Below are positions 45,944-56,205 of a stretch of DNA of 64,000 nt, in pieces (the first letter of the stretch is position 1; each line of letters starts with the position of its first letter). Made by a program: the position numbers and the translations under genes. The notes under the pieces are model-generated. The model ran no database searches. It saw only the letters and a program-made list of their open reading frames with translations, and was not told where the DNA came from. This DNA comes from Podospora bellae-mahoneyi (lineage: Eukaryota > Ascomycota > Sordariomycetes > Sordariales > Podosporaceae), in NCBI RefSeq assembly GCF_035222275.1, contig NC_085881.1:5022001-5086000 (forward strand), read 5' to 3'.

Positions 45944-47629
45944 ATGGGTTTGAAGGCCTCTTCCTTATGGGAACGCCCAATGCTTAATTCGGTCAACAAA
46001 AAGGCCCGCAGCGTGCCTATTTTGAACCCAGTCGACCCGCATGGCCGTGTATTTTTCTTTTCGTGGATGGGTTTCATGCTTTCATTCTGGGCGTGGTACA
46101 CATTCCCACCTCTTGTTGGTTCCCCATCATCTCTTTTCTTCATGCAGAAGTGATATTAACCAAGAGGGCACAGTTAACTGTCACAATTAGACAAGACCTT
46201 AACCTCACCAAGGAACAAGTCGCCAACTCCAACATTGTTTCTCTGGTCGCCACTCTTGCAGTGCGATTCATTGCTGGTCCACTATGCGACCAGATTGGCT
46301 CCCGGCGGGTGTTCAGCTTGATTTTGCTAGCAGGAAGTGTGCCGATTGGCTTGGCACCGTTGATCAAGGACGCAACTGGTCTTTACATCATCCGTTTCTT
46401 CATTGGAATCCTTGGCGGGTCGTTTGTACCTTGCCAGGTGTGGTGCACGGGATGGTTTGACAAGAATGTGGTGGGAACAGCCAATGCCCTGAGCGGAGGT
46501 TGGGGAAATGCTGGAGGCGGAATCACATACTTCATCATGCCTGCTGTGTATGACTCTTTGAAGTACCGATGGGGGCACAGCTCTGGGCAGGCTTGGAGGA
46601 TCACCTTTGTGGTGCCGCTCGTTTGTCTGATCATCTGTGGACTGGGGTTGCTGTTTTTGTGCGATGATACGCCAATGGGGAAGTGGTATGTTGATCTCTT
46701 CTCTGCTCGTGAATTCGTTTCTGGAAGGTGTTTGGTCTGACAGTTTGCATAGGGACGATAGACATCAGCATGTTCAGGAGAACCTCAAACAACACGGCGT
46801 GCAAGGAGAGATTGTGGCCGTTCCAGGTACCATCACTGGCCAGCCCCCAATTCTCTCAGCTACCCCATCAACCGACGAGGAAAAAGGTGAGAAGCTGTCT
46901 TCTTCTGAGAAGAACAGCATTTCAGCCTTTGACCACGAAGCCTCAATGTCAAAAGCCGAAGCCATCGAAACTGCGCAAGGTGAAACCATCGCCAAACCCA
47001 CTGTCAAGGAAGCAGTCTCTGTGTGTTTTAGTCTCCACGGCCTCTTCCACGTCGCGACGTACGCATGCAGCTTCGGTGGAGAGCTTGCCATCAACTCAAT
47101 TCTCGCATCATACTACCTGAAGAACTTTCCCTCGCTAGGTCAAACCAATGCGTCAAACCTCGCGGCAATCTTTGGCTTTCTCAACTTTATAACTCGACCG
47201 CTCGGTGGAGTTGTCGGAGATCTGCTCTACAACTACTGTGGAAGAAGCCTTTGGTTGAAGAAGATCTGGATCCACGTTTGCGGGTTGATGACGGGGGCGT
47301 TGCTCATCGTCATTGGCATATTGGATCCCCACCATTTGCCTACCATGGTTGGGCTCATAATCGTCATGGCCGTCTTCCATGAGGCCGGCAACGGTGCCAA
47401 CTTTGCACTTGTCCCGCATGTTTACCCCTATGCGAACGGCATTCTATCCGGGCTCACCGGAGCTGGTGGAAATCTGGGCGGCGTGGTCTTCGCAATCATC
47501 TTCCGCTTCATGGATGGCGGCAGTAACTACGCAAAGGCATTCTGGATCATTGGGGTGTGTCACATCGTCTTGAACCTAGCTGTTTGTTGGATCCCACCAA
47601 TTCCGAAAGGTCAGGTTGGCGGCCGTTAG
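45944..47629 (+). CDS. nrtA: High-affinity nitrate transporter (NNP family, MFS)
   Basis: Three exons: 45944-46114, 46174-46685 and 46753-47629, giving 519 aa. The introns are 59 and 67 nt; the first has a GTTGGT donor. The splices join WYTFPPL to LTVTIRQDLNLTKEQVANSN, and DDTPMGKW to DDRHQHVQENL. Both joins match the CrnA/NrtA pattern. Family marks are VPILNPxxxxGRVFFFSW at the N-terminus, RFFIGILGGSFVPCQVWCTGWFDKNVVGTAN, and the two nitrate-nitrite-porter signatures GWGNAGGGITYFIMP and GAGGNLGGVVFAII. Twelve membrane segments are expected, with the long cytosolic loop between segments 6 and 7 (about residues 230-310) typical of fungal members. It is a proton/nitrate symporter in the plasma membrane. 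No nitrate or nitrite reductase gene is in this window. Confidence 0.95.
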
Positions 47630-47891
47630 GGTCTACTGCCTTGGAGAGTATAGAGTATCGCAGCTAGCTCAAATACTGTTCATACTTCGTTGTTCTTTAT
47701 TGTAAATTCTGTGGGAAGGCATGATGGGCCCACTTGTGGGTGTGTAAATTGGGGACTTTCGGAGCAAGAGATACCAGAGAAAGACAATAATCTTCACCCC
47801 CTTCATTTTGACTACTTGATATCATACACCTTGTGACAAGAACCCACCTCACTGAACCACAATTACAGACATGAAGTTCTACCCTGGCTAC

Positions 47892-49847
47892 CTACTGCTC
47901 CTGGCGTGTCATGGACACGGCGTATGCAACCAACTCCACAACCGTTGCCTTTCCTTGGCTGTCCAGTGTGAATACAATGGTCTTGTGCTTGCAGCATATA
48001 GGTTGCGCGGTCCAACTGCCCCCATGTGACACACAAAGACTGGGGCGGCAACAGTTGACTTTCTATCAAGGCAATCGTCTCAGGAGTAGCTCGCTGTGCT
48101 ACAGACCTCCACGAAGCGTGGCTGTCAGTTTGTACGGTGGTTGGGTAAAGTCGAAAACGCAGCGTGCTGTCGGTCGGGGGAACTGGGTTCGCGACGAAGC
48201 TGAGCCGGACCACGAGTCAATGACATCCACACCCCTAACAATCCACGAGCTTATATTGAACCCTGGACCATCATCCAGTGTCAGAGTGATGCTCGAATTC
48301 GTCAGCTCGTCTCGATAGGTTCCGCCATGTGTGAGCGCAGCCTCATCCTTGCCGGCTTCCTCGATACCGGGGAAGAGAGACTCTAACAGTTTCGAGAATA
48401 TGATCCTGGTATCGATGGCGGTTGCTTCATTCTCCACGAGTGGAGCGGCGACCAAAATTGTGGCGACAAGATCTTAATCCGGAATCAGAGCAAAGACTGA
48501 ATTGTAAGTAATGAGACCACCATCTTTGGTATAGAGCTCAATGAGACGGCTATCTGTCGTGACGTTGCTAATTCGGTAAATCTCCCATGGCGCACCAATC
48601 AGAGTACCCAAGGAGGATGTTTGCGACAGCGGCTTGAGCCATTTTCGTGTCTGAGTTGCTGACAGTCCTACCTCGTTTCGCAGTATGGCCTCTCCAAAAC
48701 GTGTGAGGTCATTGATTGAAGAATAATACCCGCCACCGCTAGTAGATTATGCCTACCGTCAGTCAACTGTACGTGAATCGGCGTCAAGAGAAGGTGTCTG
48801 TAAGGTACTTACGGCTCTGCATATCCAAGACTGGCATTCCACCAAATGTCATCAGAGGGAATGAAGCCAACAGAATCGTCTGGCTTGGTGGCAAAAGTAG
48901 ATGTCATGTTGAGTGGTGCCTAGACTTCATGCTGCACAAAGTCCCTGAAAGACCTGTTTGTGGCAGACTCGAATGCAAACCGAGAATGGCGAATCCCGCG
49001 TTCGAGTAAACAGCGTTTGGGGAAAATGGGAGCTGGACCGGAGCCCGTTCGCCAAATCGTTCAAAAAACACTAGAAGGGCTTGCCAGAAGCTGAACAAGG
49101 AATCAATTTAGGTGCTTGAAATCACGAAGTACCTGTCCTGTCGCAGTCTGGAAGACCCAAGCCATCTGAACAGCCCAGAAGCTTTGATTTGTTTACAGGG
49201 GGAAATCCGTATGGTGTAAAGTTCCCATATAGAGTATAGTCGAAGATCACTGTGACAAATAGGTAGTTGGTATGCTATTCATATCTAGCTCTGTCACATT
49301 TCGTTTTGAATGTTAACTTACTGTCTGCACCAATACCTGACAAATGTGATGCCAGAACCCCAAGAGTAATTTCGTCTCAGGGAATAGTCCAAATGGGGCT
49401 TTGCTCTCTGGCTTGCCCATTCAAAGCCAGCAGCTCAGGAACATATTTGGTGACTGGGTCATCGAGACTGACACCATGGAGGCGCAAAAGGCCCAAAACG
49501 GGAAATATCTTAGAAACGCTCGCGATGCGGAAAACGCTATCGGAGTTGACCTCCTGGACACCACGAGCATTACGGTTGGGCGGACTGTACGCATACTCGA
49601 GGATGTAGTCTTTTTCATGGATAGAATTCAGACCAATTGCCACGGCAGAATGGTTGAATTGAGCAGTGTAAACGTCCAAAAACCGCTGGAGTGTAGACAC
49701 CGAAGAGGCAACTGCCGGACTGCTGCTTGCATGCGTCGGAGGAGGGAGGACGGGACCCAAAGGTGGGCAGTGTTCATTAGGTGCTGCCCATGAAACTTGG
49801 ATGTAGGTAGTGATCGAAACGAAGAGTAAAAGATTGATGGGCTGCAT
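47892..49847 (-). pseudogene. Decayed secreted beta-lactamase-like (serine hydrolase) gene
   Basis: The start is intact: signal peptide (MQPINLLLFVSITTYIQVSW), then the class C-like fold with SVSK (the SxxK nucleophile motif) and LLRLHGVSLDDPVTKYVPE. The homology then continues in broken frames. An in-frame TGA at 49377-49379 sits where relatives have Trp (PWDEITLG). A one-base loss occurs near 48985 after YSNAGFAILG (the YxN motif), with a TAG soon after. A TAA lies near 48475 in LIPD-DLVATILVAAP, and further frame changes occur near 48110 and 47965 before the normal end VSMTRQEQ. At least three stops and about three frameshifts are seen. Some stops fit G-to-A changes, but base composition is normal, so this is plain decay more than heavy RIP. 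Confidence 0.82.
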
Positions 49848-50328
49848 TTTCTTTGCAGTCTAGGGAGCTAACTCTGGCCCTGAGTGTTATCAGACTGCAG
49901 TGGTGCTCTAGTCTTCTACACGGATGTCCAAGTTTAACATTGCGCGGAGGTGTATCTCCTCGGCTAGCAATCTAGTGTGTTGGCTTAATTTGACTGGTGA
50001 TCTAGGACTTTTCGTTTGCTGTGAAGCAGGTCAGTCGAGTGCGCTGACGACACTCTTGTACCAAGCATGTCTGAATGATGACAGTTAATCAACTCACAGC
50101 AACGCTCTGCGTCCCTGGTTAAAAGCCCAAGAGACACGTCAAATCTGCCTAATTGAAGTTCAAGGATTGTCGGATGCAGAGTTTAGAGCCGTCACAGCCA
50201 CGGAGGTGAAGCGTCATAGCCAGGGCTATCGGGTACTCGAAATCTTTAGAAACATTGTAAACGTTGGATTGGCTACCCTACAAATTTACTTTTCTCCACA
50301 TGGAGATCTCGAGCCCAGAACATGGCGC
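49848..50328. other. Intergenic, no gene seen
   Basis: 481 bp upstream of the pseudogene and downstream of the HET gene (both minus strand). No family features. Confidence 0.4.
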
Positions 50329-52263
50329 TCAATGGAAAGCATAAACACGTAGGCTTGAACCCTTTGGTATTTGATTGACAGCCCAGGGGTCGACACCATC
50401 AAAGCAGCAGCTGCCGATGACAGCGTAATGCTCTACTCCGACCACCGGTCCGTGCATTGGCAAGCGGTCAAGGTACTGGGGATGCTTCTCACCCGGCTCC
50501 TGAAGAGACTGACGGCCGTTCAGTTTGAACATTAGATCCTCATGAATCCCCTTCTCCTCTTCTGGCTCGACCTTGACAGGTCGTACTACTAGGGCTACTT
50601 GACACCCCAGAATGTTCACAATGCAGTCCTCTTTCTGAGCCTGTGCTGGAACTAATCCAAGCTTTCCGTCATGGGTTGTAGCAAGTCGACGTCCATCTAA
50701 GCTGCTCGCGGTCGCTTTGGGATGTAGGTATGTCCACATGATGTACATGAGATCGTTGCTTTCACTGGTGACAAAGATGCGTGGTTTCCCCAGTTGCCCT
50801 TCGGTCCATGTTCGAAGAGATTCGATAAACTGTTCATGTTGGTGTGGGGGATCAGTTGGGCATGTTACCGGAAGGTGCTCAAGAAATCGAGCCCACTCTT
50901 CAAACAGCCCCCTGCACAACTCCAGATGTTCCTCCTCGCGATTCCGAATACTGACCATTGCGTGCTGGCCGCTCGAGTCGCCCCTGTAGTAAACTCCTCC
51001 AGTGCTATTGTAGAGAGCGGCAATCTTGCTGACCGTAGCTTGGTAGCTAACCATGCCTTGGAGGTCAAGAGTAGACGACATCGGAAACGTAGCACTGACA
51101 TCCTTGATGGTGCCCACAGAGTGTCCCACAAGTCCAAGAATATTATGCTTTTCGAGAAAGAGGGTTGGCGCTAACAATACCCGCGCATGACTGAGTTTGT
51201 TGCTCTTGTACATTGGCGCACAAGGGGATGGCACCACACGCCAGTCAGGAGCCCAGGTTGGTATCTCGCCGTTGGACACTCCGGCTTGTTGATCGAGTAG
51301 AGTAATAAGGGTCTCCACGTCCTCAGTCTCCAGGATGTAAAACGCCATTCGGGCAAATACATGCCCCAGAGCAGAACAGTAATCAACGGGTACGCTTTGT
51401 GCAACATTCCACTGGTCAGAGGCAATACCCAGGTGGGCAAACACAAAGTCCCTCGCATCTGTGGCACCCAGACCACGTCTTGCTTGGAGAAGAGCGAGCA
51501 TGTTGCCAGCATTGTTGCCTCCGCCTCCGTTGATGTATGATCGATTCATCCTGTCCAACATCCGCAACGGCTCTTCCCCATCATCGGGCTTCCCTCTACT
51601 CAGAGAGTTTGGACCATTGTGCAAGAGAAGGTGGCAAAAGTCCTTCCAGCGAACACGACGACGGCCGATTTGGACCCAAGGATCGCGAGACAGGATGAGC
51701 TCCTGAAAGATCCACACACGAAAGAACCATGGCCTGTTGAGAATCTCAAACCTGGCTGCTTGAACTATTTCGTGGCGTTGCGATTGGTTCCAGCTGGGGT
51801 AGAAATTCATTGAGGAGTGAGGAGCTGACTGAAGCACCCTGTCTGTTTCCGGGGTAGAGGGGCCGAGAAAGATGACTGTGTGACCTGCAACCCTGTAGAT
51901 AAGCCCCATGAGGCCTACTTGGCTATTGCGCTCTGAAATGTTGGTTTGGTCGATGCAAAGGGCATCGGCCCAAATTCGACGTGGGCGGGTGTCATCGCGC
52001 AGGTCTCGCAGGGCATCAGCAAGCGTTGCTGTTATCGTGAAGACATGACCGGAAAGAGTCAGCGTTCCTGTCAGGGTGGGATCACCCCATACATAAGAGA
52101 GGGCCGTATAAGCTTCAATTAGTTCATAGTCACAATCCTCGAGGGTTGTGTGGATGAGCGTGCCGCGCAACTCTTCATCCTGGTCTTTGGAAGGCTCCAA
52201 GATCAGAAGTCGAATAGCATTCGGTGAAGACAAATGCTGATAGCGAAAGGTTCCAGGGTCCAT
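50329..52263 (-). CDS. HET-domain (heterokaryon incompatibility) protein
   Basis: Single exon, 644 aa. The HET domain lies in the first third. Block 1 is YTALSYVWGD (52-61), block 2 is RRIWADALCIDQTN (95-108), followed by ERNSQVGLMGLIYRVAGHTVIFLG, and block 3 follows with RPWFFRVWIFQELILS. The rest resembles the usual C-terminal part of large fungal HET proteins (ARRGLGATDARDFVFAHLGIA, VPVDYCSALGHVFARMA). HET domains, related to TIR, can trigger cell death in non-self recognition, but most fungal HET genes are uncharacterised. No STAND or WD repeats are attached. No break is seen. Confidence 0.93.
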   Translation of the reverse strand: MDPGTFRYQHLSSPNAIRLLILEPSKDQDEELRGTLIHTTLEDCDYELIEAYTALSYVWGDPTLTGTLTLSGHVFTITATLADALRDLRDDTRPRRIWADALCIDQTNISERNSQVGLMGLIYRVAGHTVIFLGPSTPETDRVLQSAPHSSMNFYPSWNQSQRHEIVQAARFEILNRPWFFRVWIFQELILSRDPWVQIGRRRVRWKDFCHLLLHNGPNSLSRGKPDDGEEPLRMLDRMNRSYINGGGGNNAGNMLALLQARRGLGATDARDFVFAHLGIASDQWNVAQSVPVDYCSALGHVFARMAFYILETEDVETLITLLDQQAGVSNGEIPTWAPDWRVVPSPCAPMYKSNKLSHARVLLAPTLFLEKHNILGLVGHSVGTIKDVSATFPMSSTLDLQGMVSYQATVSKIAALYNSTGGVYYRGDSSGQHAMVSIRNREEEHLELCRGLFEEWARFLEHLPVTCPTDPPHQHEQFIESLRTWTEGQLGKPRIFVTSESNDLMYIMWTYLHPKATASSLDGRRLATTHDGKLGLVPAQAQKEDCIVNILGCQVALVVRPVKVEPEEEKGIHEDLMFKLNGRQSLQEPGEKHPQYLDRLPMHGPVVGVEHYAVIGSCCFDGVDPWAVNQIPKGSSLRVYAFH

Positions 52264-52608
52264 ATCTTCAAAATTGACTATTGACAGAAGATATACCTCC
52301 TTTGTAGTAAGTTATCGTATTTGCCCACACTTGGGCGTTAATATCAGGCATCGACGCACTGACGCCTCCTCCCCTATATTACCCCTACTCGACATGCCCC
52401 ACTTTAGCGTGGGGTTTCTGCTCCACAGCAGCAATAAGATCATGATTTCTGTTTTCACCCTATAAAGATAGTAGATAGCCTCCCTTCGTGTACCTCACAT
52501 ACCAGTTTACTCTGTATTCATACATGTAGTCAAAAATAACACGAATTTACAACAATTCCGGTCCCGCGATTCCATGTTGGAGTACGGAAGTGCCTGTATT
52601 GTTCTGCT
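52264..52608. other. Intergenic, HET promoter and 3' end of the next gene
   Basis: 345 bp; nothing else seen. Confidence 0.4.
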
Positions 52609-54104
52609 TCACCGTGGCACTTCATGACCAGCCCAGTGACACTCATGGTCTCCCGACCCACAGATCCACCACCGTCTCTTCTTTTTAGGCAATGGCTTCT
52701 CACACGTTGCGCAGAGTATTCTCCTGACAAGTGTCTTGGCCAACATCTTCTGCTCCCTCTCTTCCCTGATCTCACGTATCCGGTCTGGCTGCAGTTGGGA
52801 GCATCCCTGGCACAGATTTACAGCCTCTTGAATGGTATTTGTTTGTTTGAGAGAACATTTATCATGCTGCAGCGAAAGATTTGTGGGGTTGAAGGCAGCT
52901 GAGAATGCAGCAGGTTTCGAGGACCCTTTCACGAGATAGCAGCTCGTGCAGATGGCGTAGCAACCAGTGATGTGGCACCTCGTCCGCGGAACAGGGATTC
53001 CTTTGACCATCGCCATGCAGTCCTTACGAGTGTCAACGCGCGTGACAAGCCACGCCTTCGGGTTGACTTACTTTGCAGATTATGGCATCACAAGCCCAGC
53101 ACTGGCTTTTGTTTTCGCCGCAGCATATCTTGGCCAACATCTCGAGATGCTGCGCGATGACGAAGTCTTGCGATTTGTCCTTGATAACGCTGATCAGGTC
53201 CGAATAGTGGGGATGCTGTTCAATCTGCTTGGAAATCTCGTCCGTCAGATCTTGATCTCGCTTTTTCACCTTTCCGAGCTCGATGTCTGTTTGTTTTAAC
53301 GTGTTTCTAACAATACGTATCGTTAGATAGATTGCGTAGCGGATAGCATTAGGAAGGTTAACCCAGGGTAACAACAAAATGCCTTGAGCAAGGACGAGGA
53401 CACTATCATTCACCATTAGCTCAACTTCAAGTTGTTGGTGACCAGATGACTTTGCACTTACATTGTCACCGCTGCCATGACGTGAATTGCGATACCCCGT
53501 CGACAAGCTGTCCAGTTGTCATTGTCTCTGTATGCAACCCTGATTCCCGAAATGAATTTGGAATTTTGATAGGATGGCTGGCTGCAGTGGTTCATGTTCC
53601 AGGGCACGAAGGTGCTACTGACGGCAACCCCAGCTATCAGAGAACCCGCCACCATAAGATCGGTAATAAGAACGTAAAGGTAGAGGCTGCTCCTTGTTCT
53701 CTCTTTTCCTGGTGCCTTTCGCTTGATGCATCCCAGGAGAATCCACATGAGAAATGTCCAAACAGCCGAGAACACGCCCTGTTACTGTTAGATGTATTCT
53801 CACGCGTTGCTTTTGGCAAGACTGCACGACTATAGCGACTCACGACAATTGCCAAAATACCATAGCTAGCGTTTAGGCGGTCCAAGTATAATTGAAAGTC
53901 TCTGGGATAATGCCGGTTCCGAATTGCAACGTATAATCTTGCTGCCAACGCTGCTGAAATTGTGTAGGGAATTACACTCAGAAGTCTGAGTGTAGCAAGG
54001 GCGGTCCGATTCCGTAGGCCCACAATTGCAAGAAATAATATGAAGGCTGAAAACACAGAGTGTGCAATGAGGTGATCGTAGATCACTTGGACTTCTTCAG
54101 CCAT
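52609..54104 (-). CDS. Polytopic membrane protein with C-terminal Cys-rich domain
   Basis: Four exons on the minus strand: 54104-53844, 53778-53462, 53402-53072 and 53022-52609, giving 440 aa. The introns are 65, 59 and 49 nt with donors GTGAGT, GTAAGT and GTAAGT. The N-terminal half is hydrophobic: AHSVFSAFILFLAIVGL, ATLRLLSVIPYTISAALAA, GVFSAVWTFLMWILLG, LITDLMVAGSLIAGVAVSS, and after the third splice site VLVLAQGILLLPWV. A charged helix follows (KVKKRDQDLTDEISKQIEQ). The rest is rich in Cys pairs spaced like zinc ligands: CWACDAIICKDC spans the last splice, then CHITGCYAICTSC, LCQGC, ILCATC and WICGSGDHECHW. I do not recognise the family; a RING- or ZZ-like cytosolic domain on a membrane anchor is plausible. 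Confidence 0.72.
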
Positions 54105-54592
54105 GTCGCCGACAAGGTGGCAACAGGTATCATGGAGAAAGAAGTTACATGGCAGAGATTTCTCAACAACACTCTTGTGGTGTGGTCTGGTCTCTTGTGA
54201 AAGACGGCAGATATCCGCCAGAGCCTTGTGCGGGGAACTCCAGTCTCTGGGGCTGTGCCAGGGTTCACGACGCCCGGTAACGCTGCAGGCTCAATTGACG
54301 CTTTAGTCACCGATATTCCCTTTCGGGCATCCATCACACGGCAGCGTGGGAGCAATGCCAGTCCACCGAATCTGCCCTGGCTTGCACTATTGCACAATTT
54401 CTGGTCAGCTATGTCATTAGTCCTTCAGCCACTGGGCCTTAGGCTTACAATGCCGATCTGGCTTTCACACTGGCCCAGGTTACTACCTGGGTAAGCATGT
54501 CGATCTTGTGATGACGGAGACCTGTAATTTCATTCTCCAACACTCTTCGATACTCTGTGCCTGTCCAAACACCAACTCGTTGATCCGAGAAA
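54105..54592. other. Divergent promoter region
   Basis: 488 bp between the starts of the membrane protein (minus) and the GRDP gene (plus). No gene seen. Confidence 0.4.
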
Positions 54593-56128
54593 ATGACGCT
54601 CGCCTGTCGAAACACTCAAGAAGTCCTTCACAATGGCAGCAAAGCTGTCCTTCGTACTTGCATCAACAATACAATAAACCCACCCTACCAGTCTGCCCGC
54701 AACCCTGAAGAGGAACCCGTTATTCCAGACACCACAGTATTTGACCAAGACAATGCGTCGCTTCCACCAGCCCACGCTGAACGACTCCCAACCGTCGCTG
54801 AATGCGCCATTCACCTCGAGCTTCTCGAGACGCTCTTTCATCTGCGCCAACAAATTCTTCAATCTGGGGATATCGACAAAACGATGGGCACAACTCCAAA
54901 TCGCCAAACAAAGACAGGGTACAACGGTGACACCAAGACGTTCAAAGATGACACTCTTGAGTCACGCAGGCAAACCAAGTGGCCGAGATTTATCGAGTTT
55001 GCCGTCGTTAGGTTTCTGGATTGGCGTGCTCGCCTAGCCAAGGAGGGTGATAAGGGTGATGCGTTTACACTCCCACCGCTCGACGTTATTATGGTGTGGC
55101 ACACGTTCCTACTGAACCCGCTGTTGTTCAACAAGCACTGCCGCACCGAGAAGCTTTACAAGTTTCCATTGCCGTGGCAAGCTATCCACAAGTGCATCAA
55201 CAACGGGGACTGGTCTTTTGCCCTCCAGGCAGAAGCTGGTGCTAATTCCCTCAGCTTGTTTGAACTCTTTTCCACCTGGGACTCGTATCTGGCAGACCAA
55301 AGAAGCGATGTCAAGTCCAAACTCCGCCTTGCGTCGATAGGGACAGAGTTGTTCGACACGACCCAGACAGACTCAGCCTCGGCTACTCGCACCTCCAACT
55401 TCCCGTCAATTTTGAGCTCTCTAACGTCGTCGTCGACCAGAACCAAAAAGCCACAACTTATAACGAGGGAGGATCTGGGGACCCTACCAGCAACAAACCC
55501 AGTCCGCGCCCACGTTGAAATGTTCCTCTCCGTTGATGTCAACCTCGCTCGAGAGCTCAAGGCTGCAGTATTGCGCCAGAACTCCTTTATCGACAAAATG
55601 CACTCTCACCTATGGATACGCAGCCCCTCTCTTCAGGACACACTCGCCCGATCACTCTCACGCTACTCACAATTCCTGCTTTTGATGAGGCGAAACCGTG
55701 GAAAGATGATGGTTCCCACGCTTGACATTGATTTAGCATGGCACACACATCAATGTGCGGCATCCAGATATGTCCAAGAGACCAAGAAGAGAGTGGGGAG
55801 GTTCGTCAACCACGATGACAGTATTGGGAAAGGGGACTTGGACACGGGGTCCGGAGAAACTAGGCGGCTGTGGCGTGTTCAATTTGGCGGCGAGTATCAT
55901 ATTTGTGGTTGTTGGGATTGCGAGATGCTGACAAGTGAGATCGAGAAGGAGTTCAAGTACCGTGGTGGAGCTTATGACGAGGATGAAACATATCAAATTG
56001 ACATGCAGGCAGTGGCAGAGAGAGTTGACAACAAGTTAAGGTTTTATCGTGCGGTTGAGGCAGCTAGGAGGAAGGGTCATGCACTTCCGGTCATGCCAAG
56101 GTCACAAAAACCCGAAAGAGTGTTATAG
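54593..56128 (+). CDS. GRDP-like protein (glycine-rich domain/DUF1399 family)
   Basis: Single exon, 511 aa. Two diagnostic motifs of this family are present: PPLDVIMVWHTFLLNP (about residues 162-177) and PTLDIDLAWHTHQC (about 375-388). They are followed by a Cys pair in YHICGCWDCEML. The motifs give paired Trp-His residues whose role is not established; plant members (GRDP1/2) are linked to stress responses, fungal ones are uncharacterised. The C-terminus lacks the Gly-rich tail of the plant proteins. Ser/Thr-rich linker at about 255-290. Confidence 0.88.
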   Translation: MTLACRNTQEVLHNGSKAVLRTCINNTINPPYQSARNPEEEPVIPDTTVFDQDNASLPPAHAERLPTVAECAIHLELLETLFHLRQQILQSGDIDKTMGTTPNRQTKTGYNGDTKTFKDDTLESRRQTKWPRFIEFAVVRFLDWRARLAKEGDKGDAFTLPPLDVIMVWHTFLLNPLLFNKHCRTEKLYKFPLPWQAIHKCINNGDWSFALQAEAGANSLSLFELFSTWDSYLADQRSDVKSKLRLASIGTELFDTTQTDSASATRTSNFPSILSSLTSSSTRTKKPQLITREDLGTLPATNPVRAHVEMFLSVDVNLARELKAAVLRQNSFIDKMHSHLWIRSPSLQDTLARSLSRYSQFLLLMRRNRGKMMVPTLDIDLAWHTHQCAASRYVQETKKRVGRFVNHDDSIGKGDLDTGSGETRRLWRVQFGGEYHICGCWDCEMLTSEIEKEFKYRGGAYDEDETYQIDMQAVAERVDNKLRFYRAVEAARRKGHALPVMPRSQKPERVL

Positions 56129-56205
56129 AATCTTTGTTTTGGTTTACTTGAGGTATTTCATTCAATTTCTAAGATTCAGTACCGATGTTCCCAGAACCAG
56201 TTCAC

